Shown here: positions 24,472 to 33,368 of the stretch, piece by piece
Numbering within the stretch: position 1 is the stretch's first letter
How the letters are laid out: each line of letters starts with the position of its first letter
NCBI GenBank assembly: GCA_945878555.1
Contig: CAMDWI010000001.1
Span: 1-64,000 of the forward strand
Length of the DNA: 64,000 nucleotides
Source of the DNA: Klebsiella pneumoniae
Lineage (GTDB): Bacteria; Pseudomonadota; Gammaproteobacteria; Eutrophobiales; Eutrophobiaceae
Reading direction: 5' to 3'
Notes under the pieces: generated by a model
The model's database searches: none
Told to the model about the DNA's origin: nothing
Seen by the model: only the letters and a program-made list of their open reading frames with translations
Position numbers and translations under genes: made by a program

Positions 24472-24954
24472 CTAGTGGAGTAACGGGCCTTCGTCGTCCC
24501 GATAAATGGCATCGGGTATCCACCTTTCTTCCAGTACGACACAGGCCAGATCCTGATGTGCCGATTGTTCAGTGAAGGCCAGTAACTCCAGAAAGCGGCG
24601 GATAACGGCCTGCTGGTGTTCGGTCAGTGACTCCAGCCGCGGTGGGTCGCGATCCGGCGGTCGCAGGCTGTTCAGCAGCGCATCCACGACATTGCTGTCC
24701 TGTTCCAGATGGCGCAAGGTAAATTCGATCAGGTAAGGCAAATAGTGTCGCCAGGAGTCTGCATCCAGATAACCGATGCCCCAGCAGTATTGTTCAAGAT
24801 AGGCATCCGAGATGGTGTCTGTCTGACTGTCATAGGCTGACGCTGTTCGATACTCATCAAGGTCATTGCCGCCGCGCAGCGTCAGCGCAGGGCGTCGTTT
24901 CATGTCCGTGGCAAACGCCACAAACACATTCATGATCAGTTCATCATGGCTCAT
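24472..24954 (-). CDS. DUF6714-like hypothetical protein
   Basis: A soluble protein of about 160 residues. Aromatic residues cluster in QYCWGIGYLDADSWRHYLPYLIEFTL, shortened here as YCWGIGYL and WRHYLPYL. The second half is helical with LTEHQQAVIRRFLELLA. The pattern resembles DUF6714, whose role is unknown. The frame is open to 24996, but the start at 24954 (MSHDELIMN) is preferred because it overlaps the preceding stop by only 11 bases. It is in a compact run with membrane proteins. Confidence 0.65.
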   Translation of the reverse strand: MSHDELIMNVFVAFATDMKRRPALTLRGGNDLDEYRTASAYDSQTDTISDAYLEQYCWGIGYLDADSWRHYLPYLIEFTLRHLEQDSNVVDALLNSLRPPDRDPPRLESLTEHQQAVIRRFLELLAFTEQSAHQDLACVVLEERWIPDAIYRDDEGPLLH

Positions 24955-25399
24955 GGGTGGCCTGACGTCTGCCGATACGGATACTCGAGGTGGCAATCAT
25001 GATCTCTTTCAGAAAAAAGATTAATGCAATTATCAGTGACAGCATCGCGGCCACAAACAGAACCGCAACCGGGATGGAGGCATTAAACTCGACAAACGCG
25101 CCGAGAAACAGTACCGCAATGACCGAGGAAATCAGCAAGGCCGTCACCGTGCACAGCGTGATGGCCCTGTTCACATATTTACCTCGACGACCCAGCGCCA
25201 GCAGTTCGGCATCCAGCACTTCCCGCGCACCCGGGTCAATCGGGTTCTGCACCTCCAGTACGCGGGAACGATCGATAATACGCGCCAGACGATTCGTCAT
25301 CACTCCCAGCATTGCACCTATCGCCGTCAACATGAACGTGGGTGCAACAGCAAGCTGGATGACGTGGCCGATGGCGGTAATCGCGCTGTCTTCTGACAT
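24944..25399 (-). CDS. DUF2721 membrane protein
   Basis: A DUF2721 protein of about 151 residues. The family signature is seen in the first third: a helix followed by LGVMTNRLARIIDRSR. Two strong membrane helices follow (about 77-100 and 104-128), then a basic tail. The function is unknown. The start is placed at 25399 (MSEDSAITAIGHV), with GGAG 12 bases upstream; the frame is open to 25432. It is the first gene of the run that ends with the small lipoprotein. Confidence 0.82.
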   Translation of the reverse strand: MSEDSAITAIGHVIQLAVAPTFMLTAIGAMLGVMTNRLARIIDRSRVLEVQNPIDPGAREVLDAELLALGRRGKYVNRAITLCTVTALLISSVIAVLFLGAFVEFNASIPVAVLFVAAMLSLIIALIFFLKEIMIATSSIRIGRRQATHEP

Positions 25400-25458
25400 G
25401 GTACTGTGGAGCTCCGGTCCGGGTTTACACAAATGATACTGGATAATTATATCAAATG

Positions 25459-25830
25459 TTACCGGCGTGCCTGATCCAGCGTCAGCGTAGTAACAATAAA
25501 CCCGTACAGATCATGGTTCAGTTTGCGGGCAGAGCGCTCGAACAGTTTTCTGACTTCCACGATATCAAGTTTTGTCTCACCACTGAGGATAACAGAGGCA
25601 TCCGCCTTGTAGGGACTGGGGTTGCCGTTCTCGACATGGTAGTGGGACAGGCCGTCCTTGCGTGTCCATTTGACGATGCGCTCATTTTCCGGCTTGTTGT
25701 AGCTCAGCTGGAACTCGGTGATGGTACCAGCCTGATCCAGCCACACATATAAATCCAGCTTGTTATCGGTAAACCAGCGCCGTTTCAGGTTATCGCTGGT
25801 GTCACTCAGATTGGTGATTTCTTTCAACAC
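25459..25830 (-). CDS. Conserved hypothetical protein downstream of trpC
   Basis: A 123-residue soluble protein with no signal peptide or membrane helix. The composition is mixed alpha/beta, with several aromatic-charged strands (LYVWLDQAG, FQLSYNKPENERIVKW). It begins 6 bases after trpC, so it is probably co-transcribed with the trpGDC genes. I do not recognise a family or function; a link to tryptophan synthesis rests only on position. Confidence 0.72.
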   Translation of the reverse strand: MLKEITNLSDTSDNLKRRWFTDNKLDLYVWLDQAGTITEFQLSYNKPENERIVKWTRKDGLSHYHVENGNPSPYKADASVILSGETKLDIVEVRKLFERSARKLNHDLYGFIVTTLTLDQARR

Positions 25831-25836
25831 GTCAGT

Positions 25837-26640
25837 TCAGGCAAACAGCTCGGCGAGTTTCTGTCCGGGGTTGTCGGCCTTCATAAACGCCTCACCGACG
25901 AGGAAGGCATTTACACCGTGCTTGCGCATCAGCGCCACATCCTCGCGGGTATGGATGCCACTTTCGGTGATGACGAGCCGGTCCGGATACACATCGGTCA
26001 ACAGGCCGATGGTCGTGTCCAGATCGGTTTTGAACGTGTGCAGGTCACGGTTGTTGATCCCGATCATCGGCGTGCGCAACATCTGTGCCCGTTCGAGTTC
26101 CTCGCGGTTATGCACCTCGACCAGCACGTCCATGCCAAGCTCTATGGACAACCAGGCCAGTTCCTGCAACTGGATGTCATTCAGTCCGGCTACGATCAGT
26201 AATATACAGTCTGCGCCGATGACGCGCGCCTCATAGACCTGATACGCGTCTATCATAAAATCCTTGCGCAACACCGGCAGCTGGCAGGCCGCGCGCGCCT
26301 GCATCAGAAACGCATCGTCGCCCTGGAAAAAATCGCGGTCTGTTAATACTGACAGACAGGTCGCACCCCCCTGTTCGTACGACTGTGCCAGCCAGACCGG
26401 GTCAAAATCGGCACGGATGATGCCCTTGCTCGGTGAGGCCTTCTTGATCTCGGCGATCACGGCCGATTTACCAGCGGTCACGGCCTTGCTGATCGCGTAA
26501 AAGAATCCGCGCGGTGCTGACGCGTTCGCGACCTGTGCTTTCAATTGCGCCAGTGTTACCTTGGCGCGCCGTTCCGAGATTTCTTCCTGCTTGCGTGTCA
26601 GGATGCGGGTGAGGATGTCTGATCCTGTTGATGTACTCAT
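25837..26640 (-). CDS. trpC: Indole-3-glycerol phosphate synthase
   Basis: A 267-residue TIM-barrel enzyme that closes the indole ring from CdRP in tryptophan synthesis. The catalytic signature [12 protein letters not shown] with its lysines, the LRKDFMID strand, the GINNRDL strand and ITESGI are all present. It is monofunctional, not fused to TrpF. It follows trpD by 14 bases in the trpG-trpD-trpC run. Confidence 0.96.
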   Translation of the reverse strand: MSTSTGSDILTRILTRKQEEISERRAKVTLAQLKAQVANASAPRGFFYAISKAVTAGKSAVIAEIKKASPSKGIIRADFDPVWLAQSYEQGGATCLSVLTDRDFFQGDDAFLMQARAACQLPVLRKDFMIDAYQVYEARVIGADCILLIVAGLNDIQLQELAWLSIELGMDVLVEVHNREELERAQMLRTPMIGINNRDLHTFKTDLDTTIGLLTDVYPDRLVITESGIHTREDVALMRKHGVNAFLVGEAFMKADNPGQKLAELFA

Positions 26641-26654
26641 GTAGACCTTCTGGT

Positions 26655-27683
26655 TTATTCCTGTTTTGCCAGGGTGGTGCTCAGACTTATCAAGTCGTCA
26701 AGTTTATTTCTGGCCGAACCATCGGCCAGCGCCTTTTCAGCCAGCCGCACACCCTGTTCGATAGAACCGGCGATGTTTGATGCGTAAATCGCAGCACCCG
26801 CATTCAGCACAACTGTATCACGCGCTGTCCCCGGTTGATTGGCGAGCACGGCTTGCAGGATGCGGTAGCTGTCTTCTATCGTCTGTACCGTAATGTCGGA
26901 AAGTTTGCCGCGCTTCAGGCCAAACTGCTCCGGTGTGATCGTGTAACTGGTCACCTTGCCGTCTTTCAGCTCGGCGACCGACGTCGCGGCGGCGATACTG
27001 ATCTCATCCAGCCCGTCTTGTGAGTGCACGATCAATACATGATTATTACCGAGCGCCTTCATCACCTCGGCCAGCGGTGTGACCAGCTCCGGGGCATACA
27101 CACCGATGACCAGATTCGGCGCACCGGCCGGGTTCGTCAGAGGTCCCAGCATGTTGAAGATGGTGCGCACGCCAAGTTCCTTGCGCGGACCGGCCGCATA
27201 TTTGGTCGCACTGTGATGGGCCGGGGCAAACATGAAACCGACGCCGACCTGTTTGATACACGCCGCGACCTGTTCCGGTGGCAGACCGAGCTTCACCCCG
27301 GCCATATCAAGCACATCGGCGCTGCCACTGCGACTGGAGACCGAGCGGTTATTGTGTTTGGCCACCTGCGCACCGGCGGCGGCAACAACAAACGCCGCCG
27401 TCGTGGAAATGTTGAATGTGTGCATGCCATCACCACCGGTACCGACGATGTCGACCATATTGGTGGTCTTGATATCGACCTTCAGTGCAAACTCACGCAT
27501 GACGGTGGCCGCTGCCGCGATCTCGTCTATCGTTTCACCCTTCATCCGCAGCCCGACCAGGAAGCCACCGATCTGCGCCGGGGTGGTCTCGCCGGTCATG
27601 ATGCTGCGCATGACCGCCTGCATCTCTGCGCTGCTGAGATTTTCACGTTTCAGAACCTTGTTTAATGCCTGTTGAATGTTCAT
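26655..27683 (-). CDS. trpD: Anthranilate phosphoribosyltransferase
   Basis: A 342-residue class III phosphoribosyltransferase that joins anthranilate and PRPP. Family motifs are [15 protein letters not shown] (PRPP pyrophosphate loop), [17 protein letters not shown] and [20 protein letters not shown]. It is stand-alone and not fused to TrpG. It is 7 bases after trpG and 14 before trpC. Confidence 0.97.
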   Translation of the reverse strand: MNIQQALNKVLKRENLSSAEMQAVMRSIMTGETTPAQIGGFLVGLRMKGETIDEIAAAATVMREFALKVDIKTTNMVDIVGTGGDGMHTFNISTTAAFVVAAAGAQVAKHNNRSVSSRSGSADVLDMAGVKLGLPPEQVAACIKQVGVGFMFAPAHHSATKYAAGPRKELGVRTIFNMLGPLTNPAGAPNLVIGVYAPELVTPLAEVMKALGNNHVLIVHSQDGLDEISIAAATSVAELKDGKVTSYTITPEQFGLKRGKLSDITVQTIEDSYRILQAVLANQPGTARDTVVLNAGAAIYASNIAGSIEQGVRLAEKALADGSARNKLDDLISLSTTLAKQE

Positions 27684-27690
27684 GCCGGTA

Positions 27691-28275
27691 TCAGCCCGTG
27701 ATGTTCAGGAAATTTTGCAGCAGTTGATGACCGGCATCGGTCAGGATCGATTCCGGATGAAACTGCACACCATAAATTGGCAGCGTCTTGTGGCGCAGCC
27801 CCATGATCTCGTCGATACCGCCGTTCGCATCCTGCGTCCACGCAGTGATCTCCAGACAATCCGGCAGGCTGCTGCGTTCAACCACCAGCGAATGATAACG
27901 CGTCGCCGTGAACGGATTGGACAGACCGGTAAACACATCGGTGTTGTGATGGTAAATCGGCGAGGTCTTGCCGTGCATGACCTGCCGCGCATGGATGACC
28001 TTGCCGCCCATCGCCTGACCGATACTCTGGTGGCCGAGACAAACACCAAGGATAGGGTAGCGCCCCTGCAAGCGGTGGATCACCTCCAGCGAGATACCCG
28101 CCTCCGTCGGCGAACACGGCCCCGGCGAGATGACAATCCGCTGTGGATTCAGCTGCACGATCTCGTCCACGCTGATCCCGTCATTACGGTACACGCGCAC
28201 GTCCTCACCCAGCTCACCCAGATATTGCACCAGGTTGTAGGTAAACGAGTCGTAGTTGTCGATCATCAACAGCAT
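27691..28275 (-). CDS. trpG: Anthranilate synthase component II (glutamine amidotransferase)
   Basis: A 194-residue class I glutamine amidotransferase that supplies ammonia to TrpE. The nucleophile elbow [11 protein letters not shown] carries Cys79, and the GVQFHPES motif near the C-terminus gives the His-Glu of the triad. It may also serve PabB for folate, as is common for TrpG in this group. It is separated from trpE by purT on the other strand and a repeat-rich gap. It is first in the trpGDC run, so a promoter should lie between 28276 and 28449. Confidence 0.95.
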   Translation of the reverse strand: MLLMIDNYDSFTYNLVQYLGELGEDVRVYRNDGISVDEIVQLNPQRIVISPGPCSPTEAGISLEVIHRLQGRYPILGVCLGHQSIGQAMGGKVIHARQVMHGKTSPIYHHNTDVFTGLSNPFTATRYHSLVVERSSLPDCLEITAWTQDANGGIDEIMGLRHKTLPIYGVQFHPESILTDAGHQLLQNFLNITG

Positions 28276-28449
28276 AAAACTAACGTGTCCGCATCAAAAT
28301 GAGTGCATAGAATAGCCCATTTACCGGATAATTTCCTGCCATCTATTCGACAGAACCGGTAGCGCCAGCCTCGCGGTAAACGCCCAACCCAACCCGGATT
28401 TGGGTTATTATCCCACCTATTCAAAACACACATTACGCAGGGCCTATAC

Positions 28450-29589
28450 ATGAAAAAAATACTGTTACTGGGGTCAGGTGAGCTGGGCAAGGAGTTTGTC
28501 ATCAGTGTGAAGCGGCTCGGTTGTTATGTGGTCGCCTGTGACAGTTATGCGGGTGCCCCGGCGATGCAGGTGGCGGATGAGTCCTGTGTCTTTAATATGC
28601 TCGATGAGGCCCCGCTGCGGGCAGCGATCTATCAGCACAAGCCGGATCTGATTGTGCCCGAGATCGAGGCGATCCGGACCGAGGTATTGCTGGCGGTCGA
28701 GCAGGAAGGTTTTGAGGTCATCCCCAGTGCGAGGGCTGCCAATCTGACGATGAACCGGGATCGTATCCGCGATGTGGCGGTCGGTTTGGGTGTGCGCACG
28801 GCGAAGTTTGCCTATGCGGAGTCGGCGGCGGAATTGCTGGCACAGGCGAGTGCGATCGGTTTTCCGGTCGTAATCAAGCCGGTCATGAGTTCATCCGGCA
28901 AGGGCCAGAGTGTGGCGCAGACGTCCACGGATATCCAGGCCAGCTGGGACTATGCCTGCGCCGGGATGCGCGGAGATCGTAAAAAGGTCATCGTTGAGGA
29001 ATTTATCCATTTTGAATTCGAGATCACGCTGTTGACGATACGGCAGCGCAACGGTGTGACGCTGTTCTGCACACCAATAGGACATGTGCAGGAGCGCGGC
29101 GACTATCAATACAGCTGGCAGCCGCAGCCGATGCGTGCGGAGTATTTACAGACGGCGCAGCAGATGGCGGAGAAGGTCACCTCGGATCTGGGAGGAGCCG
29201 GCATCTTTGGTGTCGAGTTTTTTGTGACGAAGGACGAGGTCATCTTCAGTGAACTGAGCCCGCGTCCGCACGATACCGGCATGGTCACGTTGATCAGCCA
29301 GAACCTGAGCGAGTTTGACCTGCATGCGCGGGCAGTGCTCGGTCTGCCGATCCCGCAGATCGATGTGGTTGAGGGGGCGAGTGCGGTGGTGTTGGCAACG
29401 CAGGACGGGGTTAATCCACGTTATACCGGAATTGAGCAGGCCTTGAGTGAGCCGGGGGTAGATGTGCGTGTATTCGGCAAACCCTCGACCCGCCCGTACC
29501 GACGGATGGCGGTGGCGCTGGCGCGAGGTGCGAATGCACTGGCAAGGGCGCGTGCGGCGGCGGGGAAGATTGCAGTGCTTACGGATTAG
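28450..29589 (+). CDS. purT: Formate-dependent phosphoribosylglycinamide formyltransferase
   Basis: A 379-residue ATP-grasp ligase that makes FGAR from GAR, formate and ATP in purine synthesis. It has the N-terminal substrate-binding [11 protein letters not shown], the E-x-E-AIRTE segment, an ATP-grasp core ([18 protein letters not shown]) and [30 protein letters not shown], split here as GIFGVEFF and [11 protein letters not shown]. Its length is normal. It lies inverted between trpE and trpG. Its last 15 or so codons have a diverged second copy about 130 bases downstream. Confidence 0.96.
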   Translation: MKKILLLGSGELGKEFVISVKRLGCYVVACDSYAGAPAMQVADESCVFNMLDEAPLRAAIYQHKPDLIVPEIEAIRTEVLLAVEQEGFEVIPSARAANLTMNRDRIRDVAVGLGVRTAKFAYAESAAELLAQASAIGFPVVIKPVMSSSGKGQSVAQTSTDIQASWDYACAGMRGDRKKVIVEEFIHFEFEITLLTIRQRNGVTLFCTPIGHVQERGDYQYSWQPQPMRAEYLQTAQQMAEKVTSDLGGAGIFGVEFFVTKDEVIFSELSPRPHDTGMVTLISQNLSEFDLHARAVLGLPIPQIDVVEGASAVVLATQDGVNPRYTGIEQALSEPGVDVRVFGKPSTRPYRRMAVALARGANALARARAAAGKIAVLTD

Positions 29590-29600
29590 TGAAAAAGCAT

Positions 29601-29636
29601 TGTTTGACTGGATTCTGGCGTACGCCAGAATGACGA
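29601..29636. repeat. Family B element, short form (B1)
   Basis: The palindrome ACTGGATTCTGGCGTACGCCAGAATGACG is given by its halves ACTGGATTCTGGCG and CGCCAGAATGACG. It lies 12 bases after the purT stop. Confidence 0.85.
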
Positions 29637-29669
29637 CTTCAATTTAATAGCGGCTGTGCTGGTCTGAAG

Positions 29670-29735
29670 GCAGAATGCACTGGTGAGACCGGAGGTGGTC
29701 AAGATTGCAGTGCTTACAGATGAGTAAAAAACGTT
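29670..29735 (+). repeat. Diverged duplicate of the purT 3' end
   Basis: Segments GAATGCACTGG, AAGATTGCAGTGCTTAC and TTGTTTGACTGGAT occur in the same order here and at 29532-29612 (the purT tail plus B1). The second copy has drifted and lost about 10 bases. It is followed at once by element B2, as the first is by B1. Confidence 0.7.
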
Positions 29736-29736
29736 G

Positions 29737-29868
29737 TTTGACTGGATGCTGGTCGCTTCGGACTTCCTGTCCTCGGCTTTAACTCCTGCGCCGCTCTGGC
29801 GCTTACATCCATGTAAGCGCCAGAGCGAAATTTGCCACATCCTGTGGATCGCGTACACCAGCATGACG
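29737..29868. repeat. Family B element, long form with hybrid insert (B2)
   Basis: The element starts ACTGGATGCTGGTCGCTTCGG, runs through CCTGTCCTC and ends CACCAGCATGACGG, as in the other long forms. It has an extra perfect hairpin at 29792-29827: a 17-base stem around CC whose tip reads TTACATCCATGTAA, the same mini-palindrome as in family A. Confidence 0.8.
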
Positions 29869-29903
29869 GTGTGGGTTGTAGACTTTTTTCAGGTTTTGTT
29901 CGT

Positions 29904-29934
29904 TGTCATTCTGGCGAACGCCAGAATCCAGTAG
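29904..29934. repeat. Family B element, short form (B3)
   Basis: The palindrome runs GTCATTCTGGCGAACG then CCAGAATCCAGTAG. It ends 32 bases before the trpE stop and is inverted relative to B1. Confidence 0.85.
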
Positions 29935-29966
29935 AAAAAAACACCCGCCTGGAACTTAGGCCAGAC

Positions 29967-31439
29967 TTAGCTCTCCGTCAACGCCACAGCCCGAAAGATC
30001 GCGCGGCCCTTGTTCAGCGTTTCCTGCCATTCATTCTCCGGCACAGAGTCGGCGACGATGCCGCCGCCGGCCTGGATGTACAGCGTGTTGTCACGGATGA
30101 CGGCGGTGCGGATCGCAATCGCGGTGTCCAGATTATTGCCCCAGGACAAATATCCGACCGCGCCGCCGTAAATGCCGCGTTTGATCGGTTCGAGTTCGTG
30201 GATGATCTCCATCGCCCGGATCTTCGGTGCGCCGGACAAGGTGCCGGCGGGGAAGGTCGCCTTTAATACATCAAGTGGCGAGCAGTTGTCCTTCAACTGG
30301 CCCGTCACGTTCGAGACGATGTGCATCACATGCGAGTAACGCTCGATCACCATCTTCTCGGTCACCTTCACGCTACCGGTCGCAGCGATGCGGCCGACGT
30401 CGTTGCGGCCAAGGTCAATCAGCATCAGGTGTTCGGCCAGCTCTTTCGGGTCGGCCAGCAGGTCCTGCTCCAGCGCCAGGTCTTCCTCGCGGGTCTTGCC
30501 GCGCGGGCGCGTACCGGCGATCGGGCGCACGGTGACGGTGTTGTCTTCCAGACGCACCAGCACCTCCGGTGAGGCACCGACCACATCAAACTCGCCCAGA
30601 TTCAGATAATACATATAAGGTGAGGGATTACTGCTGCGCAGCGCGCGGTACAGATTGAACGGTTTGGCCGGGAACGGGATCGACATGCGTTGTGACAGGA
30701 CGACCTGCATCACGTCGCCATCCAGTATGTATTGCTTGATCCGGTCGACCGCGCGGAAATAATCGTCCTTGGCAAAGGCAAAGCGGAAATCCGATTCCTG
30801 CACCTGCATCGGTGCAGACGGAGTTGTTGCTGGCAACGGTGCAAGCAGTTTCTGATGGATTGCCTCCAACTGGGCCAGCGCCTGCTCATAGGCACCGCTG
30901 ACTGCCGGGTCCGCATGCACGATCAGGATCACCTTGCGGCTGACATTATCAAACACGACCACGTTTTCCGTGACCATCAGCAGGATCTCGGGTGTCTGTA
31001 ACGGGTCCTGCTTGTCGTGTTTGAGCAGACGCGGCTCGATATAGCCGGTGCAATCGTAGGCGAAATAACCGACCAGACCACCGCTGAAGCGGGGCAGGCT
31101 GTCTATCTCGGGTGCGCGATACCGCGACTTGAATTTTTCGATCTCGGCAAACGGGTCATCGGTCTCGACCGTGGAGACGACCTGGCCGGCCTCGGTCACC
31201 GTGATCTTGCGCCCGTTGACTGTCACGACTGTGCGTGCAGGCAGGCCGATGATCGAATAACGCCCCCAGGTCTCACCACCGGTCACCGATTCGAGCAGAC
31301 AGGTGTACGGACTGTCAGCCAGTTTCAGATAGGCGGACAGCGGGGTCTCAAGATCAGCGAGGATCTCCTTGCTGACCGGGATATGGTTATAGCCCTGACT
31401 CGCGTGGGCCTGGAAATTCTCTGCACTGGAAACGGACAT
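29967..31439 (-). CDS. trpE: Anthranilate synthase component I
   Basis: A 490-residue chorismate-utilising enzyme that forms anthranilate from chorismate with ammonia from TrpG. The LLESV motif near residue 48 is the usual tryptophan feedback site. The catalytic core shows [25 protein letters not shown] and [16 protein letters not shown]. It follows rpe by 21 bases, the rpe-trpE order seen in other gammaproteobacteria, but the usual next gene trpG is 1.7 kb further on, behind purT. Confidence 0.96.
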   Translation of the reverse strand: MSVSSAENFQAHASQGYNHIPVSKEILADLETPLSAYLKLADSPYTCLLESVTGGETWGRYSIIGLPARTVVTVNGRKITVTEAGQVVSTVETDDPFAEIEKFKSRYRAPEIDSLPRFSGGLVGYFAYDCTGYIEPRLLKHDKQDPLQTPEILLMVTENVVVFDNVSRKVILIVHADPAVSGAYEQALAQLEAIHQKLLAPLPATTPSAPMQVQESDFRFAFAKDDYFRAVDRIKQYILDGDVMQVVLSQRMSIPFPAKPFNLYRALRSSNPSPYMYYLNLGEFDVVGASPEVLVRLEDNTVTVRPIAGTRPRGKTREEDLALEQDLLADPKELAEHLMLIDLGRNDVGRIAATGSVKVTEKMVIERYSHVMHIVSNVTGQLKDNCSPLDVLKATFPAGTLSGAPKIRAMEIIHELEPIKRGIYGGAVGYLSWGNNLDTAIAIRTAVIRDNTLYIQAGGGIVADSVPENEWQETLNKGRAIFRAVALTES

Positions 31440-31460
31440 GGGATCAGCCTGAAGTAAGGT

Positions 31461-32135
31461 CTAGTTGGCCAGTTTGCCCAGTTGTTCGCGCATCGCCCGG
31501 ATAGTGGCGGCGTAATCCTTGCTGCCAAAGATGGCAGAACCGGCCACAAAGGTATCGGCCCCGGCATCGGCGATCTGGCGGATATTATCTGTCTTTACAC
31601 CACCGTCGATCTCAAGCCGGATGGCCCGACCTGACGCATCGATCATCTTGCGTGCCTGTGCCAGCTTCGCCAGCGCGGAGTGAATAAAACTCTGTCCGCC
31701 AAAACCCGGATTGACCGACATCAGCAATACCATGTCGACCTTGTCGATCACATGTTCAAGGTGGATCAGCGGTGTGGCCGGGTTAAACACCAGCCCTGCC
31801 TTGCAGCCGCAGTCATGGATCAGCTGCAGTGTGCGATCAATATGTTCGGAGGCCTCCGGGTGAAACGTAATGTAACTCGCACCGGCCTCGGCAAATTCCG
31901 GGATAATGCGGTCGACCGGTTTGACCATCAGGTGTACGTCCATCGGCGCGGTGATACCGTAATTGCGCAGCGCCTTGACGATGACCGGACCGAAGGTCAG
32001 GTTCGGGACGTAGTGATTGTCCATCACGTCGACATGGATCAGGTCGGCCCCGGCGCGTACAACGGCCTCGACCTCTTCGCCGAGACGGGCCATATTGGCA
32101 GACAGAATGGAAGGTGCAATGGCAAAGTCAGTCAT
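31461..32135 (-). CDS. rpe: Ribulose-phosphate 3-epimerase
   Basis: A 224-residue TIM-barrel epimerase that interconverts ribulose 5-phosphate and xylulose 5-phosphate in the pentose phosphate or Calvin cycle. Motifs: [47 protein letters not shown] and IDGGVKTDN. Family metal and catalytic residues (His, two Asp, Met) are in place. It is the first gene of the rpe-trpE pair. The phosphoglycolate phosphatase gene (gph), often between the two, is absent. Confidence 0.96.
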   Translation of the reverse strand: MTDFAIAPSILSANMARLGEEVEAVVRAGADLIHVDVMDNHYVPNLTFGPVIVKALRNYGITAPMDVHLMVKPVDRIIPEFAEAGASYITFHPEASEHIDRTLQLIHDCGCKAGLVFNPATPLIHLEHVIDKVDMVLLMSVNPGFGGQSFIHSALAKLAQARKMIDASGRAIRLEIDGGVKTDNIRQIADAGADTFVAGSAIFGSKDYAATIRAMREQLGKLAN

Positions 32136-32331
32136 AATGTGTGCACTTTAACCGATCGGTGATTGCATCGCCAATAGCGGTTGGGGTTAAGACCGGATTT
32201 GTTACCTTTCGGGTCCCGGGACGCTCCAGGATGGACAGTTTTTTCAGCTTATCCGAGGTGTACAGGTTGATTGCCGGGCCAATACACGGGACACTTGTAC
32301 TATTGAACACCAATCAGGGTCGTAGATAAAT

Positions 32332-32703
32332 ATGAACGAAGAAACCACCGCGATACTCCCGACACCGGACAAGGAGGCCCGTAACTGGGCGATGATCTGC
32401 CATCTGGCAGTTTTGTGCGGATATATTATCCCGTTCGGCAACGTACTGGGTCCGCTGCTGGTCTGGGTATTGAAAAAAGACCTCAGCCCGTTTGTGGACG
32501 ATCAGGGCAAGGAGGTTCTGAACTTCCAGCTGACGATGACGATAGGTTTTATCACCTGCATGATCCTGGTCCTTATACTGATTGGGTATCTGCTGTTCAT
32601 CATTCTCGCGCTGTATGTGCTGATCATGACGATAGTCGGTGCGATAAGTGCGAGTGAAGGCAAATATTATCGTTATCCGATGACGCTGCATTTTTTTAAA
32701 TAA
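32332..32703 (+). CDS. DUF4870 membrane protein
   Basis: A 123-residue protein with the DUF4870 pattern. It has a helix ending in CHLAVLCGYIIPFGNVLGPL, shown here by its core YIIPFGNVLGP, then WVLKKDLSPFVDDQGKEVLNFQ in two parts (KKDLSPFVDDQGKE, LNFQ), followed by two strong helices to residue 110. The function is unknown; such genes are widespread and often single. It precedes the Mpo1-like gene by 31 bases. Confidence 0.9.
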   Translation: MNEETTAILPTPDKEARNWAMICHLAVLCGYIIPFGNVLGPLLVWVLKKDLSPFVDDQGKEVLNFQLTMTIGFITCMILVLILIGYLLFIILALYVLIMTIVGAISASEGKYYRYPMTLHFFK

Positions 32704-32734
32704 GGGCAGACCGGACGTCCCTGTCGAAGCGGGT

Positions 32735-33202
32735 ATGGCAAGGATAGATGAACTGCTGACCGAATATGGCGCGAGTCATCAGCACCCGCTGAATAAACGG
32801 ATCCACTGGGTCTGTGTCCCGCTGATCGTATGGAGCCTGCTCGGCGGTCTGTGGTCGATTCCGGTGCCGGTATGGTTGCAGACCCCTGTCTATCCTGTCA
32901 ACTGGGCAGTCATCATCGTGGCGCTGGCGATGGTGTACTACCTTATCATTTCACCTCGTCTAGCCGCAGGCATACTACTGGTATTCGTGGCCATGTTGTC
33001 ACTGGTCGAGATGCTCGGTCAGTCCGGTGTATCCGTATGGGTTGTATCGTTGTTGGTGTTCGTGCTCGCCTGGATAGGCCAGTTCATCGGCCATGCAATT
33101 GAAGGCAGGCGTCCGTCGTTTTTCAAGGATGTGCAGTTCCTGTTGATCGGGCCGTTGTGGCTGCTGTCATTTGTTTATAAAAAGGCGGGATGGCGGGTTT
33201 GA
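32735..33202 (+). CDS. Mpo1-like (DUF962/YGL010w) membrane protein
   Basis: A 155-residue protein with four hydrophobic helices and the histidine motifs of the Mpo1-like family: YGASHQHPLNKRIHWV near the N-terminus and IGQFIGHAIEGRRPSFF near residue 125. Yeast Mpo1 is an Fe(II)-dependent dioxygenase in alpha-oxidation of 2-hydroxy fatty acids. All the conserved histidines can be seen, so lipid oxidation is plausible. It lies close to a P450 gene on the other strand, beyond repeat A5. Confidence 0.88.
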   Translation: MARIDELLTEYGASHQHPLNKRIHWVCVPLIVWSLLGGLWSIPVPVWLQTPVYPVNWAVIIVALAMVYYLIISPRLAAGILLVFVAMLSLVEMLGQSGVSVWVVSLLVFVLAWIGQFIGHAIEGRRPSFFKDVQFLLIGPLWLLSFVYKKAGWRV

Positions 33203-33225
33203 TTTAAGGGTCGAAATCCTGGGCG

Positions 33226-33349
33226 GTTCAGATTCGCCCTCGGAATATTACCGTTCCAGACACGCTGTGAATACATCCATGTACGCTCGGGCGCCGCATC
33301 CATGCGGCTAACGGTCTGTCACAGTAATATTCCGAGGGCGAATCTGAAC
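33226..33349 (+). repeat. Family A palindromic element, copy A5
   Basis: Perfect 26-base inverted arms at 33226-33251 and 33324-33349 enclose a forward family A core (CCAGACACGCTGTG, ATACATCCATGTA, CGCCGCA hairpin, CGGTCTG). It lies between the convergent Mpo1-like and P450 genes. This is the clearest example of the family layout. Confidence 0.9.
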
Positions 33350-33368
33350 AGGATTGCGAAACAGTTAA

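Larger units (their letters stand above)
29590..29966. other. Repeat-rich gap between purT and trpE
   Basis: This 377-base gap holds three family B elements (29601-29636, 29737-29868 and 29904-29934) and a diverged copy of the purT 3' end at about 29670-29735. I see no gene in it. The purT and trpE genes converge here, so the palindromes may act as transcription stops. Confidence 0.75.

Noticed and set aside
27024..27665. Open frame of 213 codons on the plus strand opposite trpD
   Set aside because: It lies wholly within trpD in antisense, has low-complexity His/Arg/Thr composition and no recognisable domain or ribosome site.
29601..29934. Clustered repeats considered as a CRISPR array
   Set aside because: The copies are palindromic, of varied length and alternating orientation, without uniform spacers, and there are no cas genes.
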